Shown here: positions 1 to 9,100 of the stretch, piece by piece
Numbering within the stretch: position 1 is the stretch's first letter
Layout: each line of letters starts with the position of its first letter
NCBI GenBank assembly: GCA_001931875.2
Contig: MSJH02000596.1
Coordinates: forward strand, 1-19,744
Source of the DNA: Byssochlamys sp. IMV 00236
Lineage: Eukaryota > Ascomycota > Eurotiomycetes > Eurotiales > Thermoascaceae
Direction of reading: 5' to 3'
Length of the DNA: 19,744 nucleotides
Made by a program: the position numbers and the translations under genes
The notes under the pieces: generated by a model
Databases searched by the model: none
Told to the model about the DNA's origin: nothing
The model's input: the letters and a program-made list of their open reading frames with translations, nothing else

Positions 1-390
1 TTCTTCCATTACCTTACCATTTTCGTTCTAGTCATGCCCCTGATTATGTTTGACGCTAATTTAGTTGACCATGGTGAATCTTCCCGGCCACCAAGTTTAG
101 TTTACTTGTATCTAATTTTTATTTGACATCATTCCATTCCCTTTTTGTTGTAGTTGATATCAATTGATAATTTAGTTTAATTTCATGAATGTATAAAAGA
201 ACAATTGAAGCGAATAAAGAAACATAACCTTTGTTTACGGTTTAAGCGTTTGTCTTAAGTTTTGTCTGGATTGGCAAGTCTTTGTGAATTCTCAGATTAT
301 CCCTTGAAAGCTCTCAAATCTAACAACTTATCAACTCCCAGTTGGTACTTACGCTCGTGTCTAATCATTACCCGCAAGTCCTTCAAATTC
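1..390. other. AT-rich left edge, no confident gene
   Basis: No complete gene can be supported here. On the plus strand a frame is open from base 1 to a TGA near 124. It encodes a short hydrophobic stretch followed by a polar tail, and could be the 3' end of a gene entering from the left, but nothing in it is recognisable. On the minus strand an ATG near 57 is followed by a few codons and a GTAAGG donor-like site running off the left edge, an equally weak alternative. A TATAAAAG box lies at about 192-199 with no gene placed to use it. Homology to sequence left of the window would be needed to decide. Confidence 0.3.
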
Positions 391-766
391 TTATAGTAAA
401 CTACCGCGTAATATCTCATATACTTCATTAATAAATTGCGCAACTTGTGCTTCGGTTTCTACAGGCAAACGTTATTTTCATTGTATTTAAAGTTATTATT
501 TTTAACTTACGCAGTTCGTTTCTTTCTCTTTTTTTACTTTGTGCTTGGTCTAAACTGGAATCAATAGATTCCAAGTATTTACGATACGTGATAGGATCGC
601 CACGAATTCTTTGTTTAGATACAAGAATAGGCTGCCTTTCATCGACATTATAGCAGATTTCAACATCTTCAAACTCTTCAATTTTTTTTTTATAGTTTGT
701 TACATTTTCATCAGTATGATCAACATAAAAAAACATGCAGATTGCTTGATTTTTTGTTACATTCAT
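391..766 (-). CDS. Small orphan protein, probable two-exon gene (3' part; 5' end uncertain)
   Basis: Not recognised as any family. The right-hand exon (511-766) is open and ends at a GTAAGT donor. Removing a 52-nt intron (459-510, acceptor TGTAG) joins it in phase to a 68-nt exon (391-458) ending in TAA. The joined product is about 107 residues if the ATG at 766 is used. It is charged, with a Lys/Arg/Glu-rich helical stretch (ITYRKYLESID through KKRERNEL) continuing across the junction into a helix ending EVYEILRGSLL. The good donor, typical intron length and sensible C-terminus argue for a real gene. The frame stays open about 45 nt upstream of the ATG, so earlier exons may exist, but I could not find them. 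Function unknown. Confidence 0.45.
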
Positions 767-801
767 CTCTATTTTGTAAACGTAGTAAGGAAAGTGATAT
801 T

Positions 802-832
802 TACCAGATGGTTACCGGATGAATACCAGATG
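802..832. repeat. Three 9-bp direct repeats, 11-bp period
   Basis: TACCAGATG (802-810), TACCGGATG (813-821) and TACCAGATG (824-832) repeat at an exact 11-bp spacing. A related ATACCAGATC lies near 918. The period is close to one helical turn, so the copies would face the same side of the DNA. They could be a small binding-site cluster or simple slippage. No protein can be assigned. Confidence 0.5.
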
Positions 833-1101
833 AACACTGTCACATATAAATTATTGGCTGAATTTTAATAGACTTTCTTCCTCTTAAATTAATTGCCCAT
901 TAAGTCAGATCGATACAATACCAGATCTGTGCTTTAACATCACCCTCAAGATTTATAGTAGATTTCAAAAAAAAAAAAGAAGCTTTGTAAAGTCTACAAT
1001 AAGAAAAGATTGTTTCGAAAAAACCTTGCTTTACTGCAATTTAAGTTCACAAAAATCTGCGATTTGATTTTGAGAAACACGCAAACTGAGTATTGAAACA
1101 G

Positions 1102-1307
1102 CCGCCCTTTTTCTCGAAAAACCGCCCTTTGGCATTGGAACAACTGTATTCATTTATTTGATTCAAATGATTAAGAGTCACTATTTGGAGCGTTTTGATT
1201 TCTATTTTTCAAACGCAATTCACTGTATTCTTTAAGCTGACCAATTGAAATTTAAAAAGCGACCAATTTTTTCAGTAAAGTGACCAATTGACGGTGGAAG
1301 CACTGTA
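1102..1307. repeat. Cluster of short phased repeats (CCGCCCTTT, GACCAATT, CACTGTA-like)
   Basis: CCGCCCTTT occurs at 1102-1110 and 1122-1130 (20-bp spacing). GACCAATT occurs at 1239, 1261 and 1282 (22- and 21-bp spacing). The cluster also holds two similar 12-mers, GGAACAACTGTA (ending 1148) and GGAAGCACTGTA (ending 1307), about 159 bp apart. The regular spacing of unrelated words suggests a degenerate dispersed repeat or a non-autonomous element more than a single promoter. I see no terminal inverted repeat or coding capacity that would name it. Confidence 0.45.
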
Positions 1308-1555
1308 CATTTCTGTTTGTCCTGTTCTTGTCATGATGAAATAGCCAAATTAAACGTGTGACTTGCAAAAATTTAAGCTATACGTCATCACAACCGTCAC
1401 AAAAGCGGTCCGATCTGTGCCTAGCAAAATTTACTGCCCTATTTTTTGTCTATTTTGAAAAGGCTTGAGCAACTTTAGCAAAGACAAAAGATACGCGCTT
1501 ACATTAATCTACTTTTGGTGCTCGCGTCGCTCTCCTGTTTCAACCCTTATGTACT

Positions 1556-3520
1556 ATGCGCAAGTCTATGACTCATCTAAAAGATGTTTCTAGGCTTATT
1601 AGTACACCTGAACACAATAATGGAACCTGTCGTCGACGAAATTCACATCTACAGACACTGTTACAAGCATTTCAACCACGACCAAACGAATTATTCACTT
1701 TACCTAAATTTTGTACTTCATGCAGACGAAGATCAGCCTTGATTAGAATGTATAGAACCTTATCCACCCCTATAGACACCATTGAACCTCGAAAGCCACT
1801 GCAGCCACTCATGCGATTTTCTAAATCGCTAAGTATATTTAATTTGACAGATCGGATCACCCTCTCTGATCTTGATCTCACTATTCGTACTCGACAAGCT
1901 GATAAAGCCTGGTCTTTATTTATTACCCTCTCTCGGCGAGGAGACATCATACCCTTGACAATGTGTTGTTCACTCTATGCATTACTCGCATTTGCAAAGT
2001 CAATGGTTAGTCGGGGGCCCATCATAGATTTACGACAGCGACAAATGGATCAATTGTTAGATTATGTACAGAAACATCATCATCACACGCCAGAGCTATT
2101 CTTACCATCTGTAGAACCCATACCCATACCTATTCGTAAACAGATTGCAAAGTACATTCAACTAGAGGAAACCGAGAAAGCCTGGGCTTTGTTCTTTAAA
2201 ACGGTCCAAGAGGGGAAGGAGCGACTATCGCGAAATCTGTGTATAAAACTGATTATGTTGATGCTAAAGGACAAATCACTGTACAAAAATCAAAGAAAGT
2301 TTAGAATTAATTTAATCGCCTCACACGCATCTTGTAAAAATGAGCTAGAAGATCGACACCTATTACCATCCGACATGCTACGGATAGCCAATATTTGCTA
2401 TCGATATTATCGATACAGATATTCTGCTGCGCATCGCCTGATTGACGAATTTGTGGAGAACATTCCAAAGATAAAGCAAAAGAATAGAGCAGATGCACTG
2501 GAGGAGCTGATATGGAGAATACTGTCAAATCATGACCTATCAAAGGCACAGGACGTACTTGACGTAGTCCGTGAAAAGTATGCGGATAAAGTGGACATTA
2601 GTGAGATGGTTTACGTTAATCTGATGAATGCATATGGGCAACAAAAGAAGTTTGATCAAGCCTTGAAGCTGTTTGAGCAATTTTTAGAAAGTGATAGACA
2701 GCCAAGCGTGAAAGGGTTTAATGCCATACTACACGTATTTGCATCTCAAGGTGAAGCCAGTCGTGCATCCTATGTCTACAGCGCCATGCTCAAACTCAAC
2801 GTTGAACCTGATAGTGCTACATATACGGAAATGATCCGAGCCCATGCACATACTACTGATCACAGCAAGTGCACATTCTTTTACAACAAGATGCTTCAGC
2901 GTCACCTAACACCCAATGTCTATACATACAGCGCTCTTATGCATGCCTCAACAAAGCGACATGATATCCATGGCGTTCTTCGCTGGTTTCAGATCATGCT
3001 CTATAATGGTGTTGAACCTAATGAAGTCAGCCTTTCACTTGTACTAAAATCGTTGTCACAGCAACCCAACCAAAATATACCGGACGCGATGCACTGGATC
3101 ACACGAGAGGCTACCATGGTAGGTATCAAGCCAGACGCGACGCTATATACCATTTTGTTGAAGATGCATGCAAAGCGATTGGGTTTAGAAAGTGCGCTTA
3201 AGATACACAAAGAAATGATTGCCAATTCGATTGAACCCAATACGTATACGTATACCACATTAATTGATGCATGTGCAGACAATGATATGCCAGAGACAGC
3301 ACAACAGATTTTTGAACTGATGAAGAATAGTGAGCGACATAAACCCAATACAGCAACTTATACAGCACTCATTACTGCCTGGGCAAGAAGCAGTAAGTTA
3401 CAGCAGGCAAATGCAATCATCTTGGACTTTTTGAAAGCTTGTAAATCTGATAAATCGGGTCATTTGTGGATAGATGAGAAGATAAAAGAACGATTAAGCT
3501 GGTGTGCTTTTTGTTTATAA
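1556..3520 (+). CDS. Pentatricopeptide repeat (PPR) protein, probably mitochondrial
   Basis: A single uninterrupted frame of 654 residues. From about residue 350 to 630 it carries roughly eight contiguous 35-residue helical-hairpin repeats with the PPR pattern: YxxLM-A at the start of helix A, A-x-x-x-F/Y-x-x-M in helix B, and a closing P-N/D such as VEPDS, LTPNV, VEPNE, IKPDA, IEPNT, HKPNT. Two more degenerate repeats lie near residues 105-140 and 200-240 (ADKAWSLF, TEKAWALF). The first 70 residues are rich in Arg and Ser and poor in acid, consistent with a mitochondrial targeting sequence. PPR proteins bind single-stranded organelle RNA and act in its processing, stability or translation; the target here cannot be read off. 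No introns, unlike its neighbours. The ATG at 1556 is the first in frame. A poly(A) signal AATAAA (3519-3524) overlaps the stop. Confidence 0.9.
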   Translation: MRKSMTHLKDVSRLISTPEHNNGTCRRRNSHLQTLLQAFQPRPNELFTLPKFCTSCRRRSALIRMYRTLSTPIDTIEPRKPLQPLMRFSKSLSIFNLTDRITLSDLDLTIRTRQADKAWSLFITLSRRGDIIPLTMCCSLYALLAFAKSMVSRGPIIDLRQRQMDQLLDYVQKHHHHTPELFLPSVEPIPIPIRKQIAKYIQLEETEKAWALFFKTVQEGKERLSRNLCIKLIMLMLKDKSLYKNQRKFRINLIASHASCKNELEDRHLLPSDMLRIANICYRYYRYRYSAAHRLIDEFVENIPKIKQKNRADALEELIWRILSNHDLSKAQDVLDVVREKYADKVDISEMVYVNLMNAYGQQKKFDQALKLFEQFLESDRQPSVKGFNAILHVFASQGEASRASYVYSAMLKLNVEPDSATYTEMIRAHAHTTDHSKCTFFYNKMLQRHLTPNVYTYSALMHASTKRHDIHGVLRWFQIMLYNGVEPNEVSLSLVLKSLSQQPNQNIPDAMHWITREATMVGIKPDATLYTILLKMHAKRLGLESALKIHKEMIANSIEPNTYTYTTLIDACADNDMPETAQQIFELMKNSERHKPNTATYTALITAWARSSKLQQANAIILDFLKACKSDKSGHLWIDEKIKERLSWCAFCL

Positions 3521-3898
3521 TAAATTGTAATTTTATATGATTCACTGCTAATGTCTCTCAAAAGAAGGGCTAAATCATTTATTTGCTTTGTTTACTCAAA
3601 GCATGACTTAAATACATAATATTTGAGACTAATGATATAAACACAAAGATACTGCAGATAATAAACAGTATCAGTGGTTTCTTTTTTTTCTTTTTTTTTT
3701 TTTTTTTTTTTTTTTTCGTTAATACTTGATAAGCTGGTCTAATAATTAATCGACTGCTGTTTATCAGAAAATCCACCTGATGTGTTACTTGCACAACGGC
3801 TCATAATTAAAAGAAAAAGAAAAAGAAAAAAAAAACGCTCGAATGACTTATTCATAAAGAGGCATTTATTGATATAAACACAAACAAAAGAAAGCAGT
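3521..3898. other. Convergent intergenic region with poly(T) and A/G-rich tracts
   Basis: This is the shared 3' flank of the plus-strand PPR gene and the minus-strand aldo-keto reductase. It contains a T8-C-T26 run (3682-3716) and an AAAAG-type purine tract (3809-3835). Both are simple-sequence DNA likely to vary in length between strains. No gene seen. Confidence 0.6.
3682..3716. repeat. Poly(T) run, T8-C-T26
   Basis: A homopolymer between convergent genes, read directly from the sequence. No poly(A)-tailed gene copy or target-site duplication was recognised next to it, so retroposition is not supported. Confidence 0.8.
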
Positions 3899-4156
3899 TT
3901 ATAGCTTTGATTTATAAATATCTACACCCCAGAGTGAAGATGGATCAACCAACCGTTCGGCAGTCTTGGTCGCAACGAGTTCCTCAAGTGCTTGAAAATC
4001 TTTTGTATCCAGCTTAATAGCTTGTAAATTGGAAACAATGCGGGAAGGAGTGACTGATTTGGGAATGACAGAACAGCCACGGTGAATTCCCCAGGATAAA
4101 AGAATTTGTGCTGGAGTTACTTTGTGCTTGTCAGCAATACTCAGCTAGATCAAAGC

Positions 4157-4193
<37 letters not shown>

Positions 4194-5353
4194 TGTGGGC
4201 ATATACATCAAATAAAAAAAAAAACTATTCCTCTTACCACGACAGGTTCCTGCATAACTGGTGAATTCGTACTACCTAATGGTGAGTAAGCTGTTACTAT
4301 AAACAAAAAGCTGTCAGCTTGAAATACATATTTTTTGTAGATATGTCTGTATTAACTTACCATGAACATTATACTTTTGGCAAAATTCCAGTAAGTCAGA
4401 CTGAGCTAAATAAGGATGCATTTCTACCTATACAAAAAAAGGAGAGTTAACGCGCTGTGATTTTTGAACAACAAATTTCTATTATATACTTGATTAACAG
4501 CTGGAATAATCTTGCAGTTCTTCAAGAGACGATCAAGGTTTGGAATGTTGAAGTTGCTTACACCAATAGCACGTGTCTTGCCAGAAGCTACTAACTTTTC
4601 CATTGCCTATGAGATAGTCTGTCAGCAATATGTTACAAAAAAAACTAACAATGAAAGTTTACGGCATAAGTTTGAACAAAATCAACAGTTTTGTCAAGAG
4701 CAACATTTCCCTTGTCATCCTTTGGAATAGCGTACTTGGACGGTTGAAAGGCAATTGGCCTATGATTAAGAAAAGGTTATATTTTATATATTTTTTTTTC
4801 TCTACTCAATTTCTTACCAATGCATAAGATATAAATCAAGATAGTCAAGTTGTAAATTGGCAAGGGATTGGTTAATAGCTTGTTCTACAAGTTCAGGTCG
4901 ATGATTTGTATTCCAGCTAAATAGATCATTTATACAACTATCATTTGCTTGATTTATGTGTAGAGCTTACAGTTTTGTAGTAATAAAGAGCTGTTCACGC
5001 GGAATACCACTATCCTTGATAGCCTGGCCTATTTCCTTCTCATTTCGATCTTTTTATGTAAAGAGTAAGTTTCATGACAAAATAATAACATAAACCTTAC
5101 AGACAGCAGCAGTGTCGATATGTCTGTATCTATAAAAGACACAATTGAAATGAGTGATATTAAAAATTACATAATTATTTATTACCCTGCTTTTAGAGCA
5201 GCGAGAACAGCTTGATACACTTGTTGAGGCTTTGATTGCCATGTACCAAGGCCAATAGCCGGGATATCAAGACCATTGTTTCTATAAATCAAGGTTATTA
5301 CTTAATCACTCGTTTTTATATTCTTACAATTTGAATGATTGAATAGCAGACAT
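3899..5353 (-). CDS. Aldo-keto reductase, ten exons
   Basis: NADPH-dependent oxidoreductase of the aldo-keto reductase superfamily, a cytosolic TIM barrel that reduces aldehydes or ketones (as do yeast Gcy1/Ypr1). Exons on the minus strand: 5353-5328, 5281-5186, 5129-5101, 5049-4971, 4916-4818, 4759-4663, 4606-4490, 4427-4361, 4296-4238, 4144-3899. They sum to 915 nt, giving 304 residues, the normal family length. Visible motifs: N-terminal [15 protein letters not shown], catalytic Asp46 in [10 protein letters not shown], Tyr51, Lys76 in ITTKLW, His109 in LMHWP, GVSNF, PAVNQVEMHPYL, and the cofactor-binding IPKS near the C-terminus. All four tetrad residues are present, so it should be active. 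Exons of 26 and 29 nt are unusually small. The last intron (4145-4237, 93 nt) contains a 32-base homopolymer just before its acceptor. Substrate not predictable. Confidence 0.95.
4158..4189. repeat. A32 homopolymer inside the last intron of the aldo-keto reductase gene
   Basis: Read on the coding (minus) strand it is a T32 run ending 12 bases before the acceptor AG at 4145-4146. It therefore forms the polypyrimidine tract of that intron. Length changes here could affect splicing. Confidence 0.85.
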
Positions 5354-6149
5354 TGTGTAAGCAAAAGAAAAAAAGGGGGGCAATAAAAAAGGTACAGTAA
5401 AATAGTCTGGGAATAAAAATAAAAAAAGCTTATAAATGAAGGGTTTTTGGGCGTATTTGATAATCATATAATCAAATCTGTGGCAACAAGAAAATAACTT
5501 TACCGAGTAAATCTCTTTTTCATTCAACTCTGTCAAATTGTCCTCTTCTGTTGAAATGACTCTGTAAATTGTTAAATATAGCTTACAATGCTAGGCCATC
5601 TTGATGTGTCTGCATATTTTAAAGCAGAGTAATCATATGATTTATAAAGCATGAAGCATTTAAAAAAGACGAAACAATTTACTGCAAGTTTCAATTAAAA
5701 TAAAACATATTGTATCATTTCATAATTAATTTCAAAGCTTGATTCCAAAGAAAAGAAAAAAAAAAAGGAGGGAATGTCTTTTTCCCGCCACAAAAAGAAA
5801 AAAGAGAATAGAGAGAAATCATAAATAAAGAGGAGTAATGATGATACGTGTGCCACGCGTAGATTACATTCTGTCAGTGAAATAAGGGGATGCATCTTGA
5901 CTCAAATAAGTAATCATTTTTGAGCTTAAAAACGTGCAGGAATCCAAAAGATGTCGTAACACACATCTTTTTTTTTTTTTTTTTCTTATTCATTCCTTCT
6001 TTCTCTCTCTTATATATTTTTTTTTAAAACCTAGATTGTTATATGATTTTTCATATAACAAACAAAAAAGGGCTAATTATTGATTTATATAAATAATACG
6101 CAATAACTTTTTCTTTCTCTCTTTTTCTTTTTCTACTTTCCTTTAAATA
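5354..6149. promoter_or_regulatory. Divergent promoter region between aldo-keto reductase and Num1-like gene
   Basis: About 800 bases separate two divergently transcribed genes. The aldo-keto reductase side has a pyrimidine-rich leader on the minus strand (5361-5390) directly before its ATG. The Num1-like side has a TATATAAA box at 6086-6093, followed by a C/T tract (6107-6144) ending at the ATG. Other simple runs are an A-rich tract at 5750-5766 and T17 at 5968-5984. A small open stretch on the minus strand (5504-5615) is discussed as a finding. No other gene is supported. Confidence 0.6.
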
Positions 6150-9100
6150 ATGAGTTCACCTTCCCCTACCCATTCCTTATCCTCACCAACAATATCTAAT
6201 CATCATGAACAAGTATTACCAACACCTTCATCATCAACTACTACTGGACAATCTATACCTAAAAACAATAAGCAACAAGCACTAAGACAAGAATTAGAAC
6301 AACAATTAACTGAAAAGAAAAAACAATTAGAAGAGTCAAGCAGTGGCATAGGCAAAAATGTATTGGCTCGTCAAATAAGTCAGCTTGAAGAAAGACTGAA
6401 AGAAATGGAAACCCAAAAATATGAAGACGAAACAGTCATCTCTAACGAAAGACTTCGAAATCTTGAAAGAGACTTGGCTGCTTATAGAAAACCACAGGGC
6501 TTACGTAATAAAAAAGAGGTTAGACATCCCCTTTCTTTATACTCTCCTTTACATGGTAGTTTAAACATTTTATCTCCTTATAGTTACTCAACCAGAGATC
6601 ACCTATGACCACTGGATTAGACCCTTTACCTAGCCCTACAGCATCTTCTCTTCTCCCACCTCATCATGATTCAACCTCCCTTCTTCCTCTTCCTCCTCCT
6701 CCAACTGGATCTACACCAACCAAACGACGATCTAAAGTACCCAATACAGATCGTAGAAATACAGATATCGAATTTGCTACCGAGATCGGTCAAGGTCTAT
6801 TGTTGGAAGTCAGAAAGATGCAAGCTCTGTTACAGGAAAAGGAAGAAAAACTTCGAACCTTGGAAAATCAAAAGGCTGACTTGGAAAGAGCTGCAGAAGC
6901 AATGGCCAAACAAATGCGTCAGCGAGAAGAAAATGAAGGTAAGGACATGCCTTCCTTCCTAATTTATCCATATATACGCTGATACATCTCTTTTCATTTA
7001 GAAAAACTAAAAGAGGAAACATGGAACTTGGAATTGGCCAAACAAGAGCTGACCATCAGCGTGACAGAGCTGCAGCAGAATCTAAATAAAGCCAATGTGG
7101 AACAAAACAAACTGGCCAAACAGGTCAATGAACTTAGAGCAGAGATTGAGCAGCTACGAGACCGAGAGGAGAAGCTGAATCAAACGATTGAAACGATGAA
7201 AAACCGCCATGAACAGGATATGTCTGCTATACGTCGACATGCTGCTGCACTTCAGCGAGAAAAATCAGATCAAACAAAACAGATTGAAACACTTGCATCT
7301 GAATTAGCCATCGCAAAGGCTCAATCCCGTATCGCTAAGCATGTCATTTCTGAAGCTGAACCTAGTACACGCTCCGAACAGTCGGATGATCAAAACCTGT
7401 CTACACCCACAGTCAAGAATGACACATCACCTGCTTCATCTCCACCACCTTCACCTAAACAACTGCCAACATCACGCAGTCAAGCGATGGAAGTAGAGAC
7501 ACTGAAAACCTCTTTGGCCCACGCTCATCGTATGGTCTCCAACTTGCGTTCGAACCTTCATAAGGAAAAGACAGAAAAGTTCGAACTCAAAAAACTGCTG
7601 GCTGAGTCCCAGGAGACGATCGAACAGTTACAAAATGATCCACGTCTTTGGGTAGATGCCAGGCCCGTGCGTTCTTCTTCTTCTCATCTGGGTTCAAAAG
7701 ATGACGGCAGACGCCCTCATAAAGCATCTACTTCTTCTGCAAAGAGACGAGGTAGAAAGACAGGTGACTCAGCCTCAAGACGTGGAAAGTTCAAGAACGC
7801 CTCTTCTCGTCATGCAGATAACGATTCTGTCTACTCCTACTCTTCCATGTCAGACAACAGCGGAGATGATAGTGCAAGCGAAAGTGATGCTCCTGCTTCT
7901 CCCTTTGAAAATGCACCCTCTGTGGGATTCACCACACTGTCGTCAGAGTTATCTCAAAGTCAAATGACCCAGAAGCCAGTCGCTGTAGATGCAGAAGTGA
8001 ATACAGATCCTGTTCATATCGAATCAGTACTTCCTTCTTTAGATGATAAGCTTGACAAATCCTCATCAGAGACAAGTCCTATCAAGCAACTCGCAGGTGG
8101 TTTGGTCGCTGGTGCAGCTGCTGCCGTGGGATCCCTGTTGCCAACCAAATCAGGTGTTGAAATTTCCATTCAAACGGAACCCAAGCCCGAAGGCGTCGAT
8201 TGTCTTGTACAAACACATGCTGTTCCCACCGCATCCTTGTCGACACAAACGGATGACTCATCCTCATTAGATGAACCAAAGGTAGCAGTGGATGCCTCTA
8301 TTCAGACAGAGGCCGAACCCAAGACTGTAGGTATCGAAATGTCCATACAAACAGATGATGTCAGTACCTCCAAGTCAGCGGTTGAAATTTTGGTGCAGAC
8401 AGAAGAAGAAGAAAAGCCAAAAGGAATTGAAGAGTCTGTCCAGACGATGCCTACACCCACAACGTCACTTTCTACTCAAACAGAGGATAGCCAAGTGGTA
8501 GAAGTGTCTACACAGACTGAGATCGAAGCACATGAGATGCTTACACAGACGGAAACCAAAGACTCTGTTGATTCTTCTGTACAGCACCATGTTGAAAGTA
8601 CTGATGCTGAAACCCAGACAAGCATGATTGAAACCAAAGATGCGCAAGTGCAGTATGATACAGACATGCTTCAAAGACCACCTATCTTACCTTTGCCTCT
8701 GTCTGCTTCTCCATCAACTTACCGTCCATTCTCTGATGATGAAGACAATGATTCATTCTATTACGATGCTGCTTCAGATATTGCTCAGTCAAAGCCCTCG
8801 AGCAGAAATACATTGTCAAGTCTTGCTGCTTTGAATGAGCCTGGATCTCGTCATAATCTCAAGATGACAGAAGATTCTATTCACAAGAAGCCATTGACAC
8901 CACACATGTCACGTGCAGACTCAATGTTTGGCTCCAAGCCTACATCTATTCATGCTCTAATGGAAGCAAAGCCTACCGAAAATGAAACAAGGGTTTATGA
9001 TAAGGATGGAGCAGAAAGCAAGTTGTTTACCAAGGAAGAAGCAGACGCAATGATCGCTGCTGCTGTCGCTGCTGCACTATCCAAGGCCAATGACGACAAG

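Larger units (their letters stand above)
767..1555. other. Intergenic region with short direct repeats
   Basis: I see no convincing gene in these roughly 790 bases. There is an A-rich run near 967-978 and three clusters of short direct repeats, listed separately. The last 100 bases are presumably the promoter and 5' leader of the PPR gene starting at 1556, but no clear TATA box stands out. An ATG at 1549 precedes the PPR start in another frame (seven bases upstream) and could act as a minor upstream start. Confidence 0.5.

Noticed and set aside
1672..3348. Three minus-strand open frames inside the PPR gene
   Set aside because: They are shadows of a well-supported PPR coding frame, with no recognisable domain and no splice structure.
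3579..3794. Minus-strand open frame with a poly-Lys run
   Set aside because: The Lys run is just the translation of the T26 homopolymer, and the frame lies in the convergent spacer.
5695..5895. Minus-strand open frame rich in Phe and Ser
   Set aside because: Low-complexity translation of purine runs in the divergent promoter region, with no splice or family signal.
8165..8655. QT-motif array as a nucleotide tandem repeat or transposon insertion
   Set aside because: The copies differ in codons and spacing, and only the amino-acid core is kept. This points to protein-level selection rather than recent DNA duplication.
8082..8674. Open frames on the minus strand within 8082-8279 and 8465-8674
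   Set aside because: They lie antisense to the QT-array exon of the Num1-like gene. Their Ser/Cys/Val-rich composition is the mirror of the repeated CAG/ACA codons, with no family resemblance.
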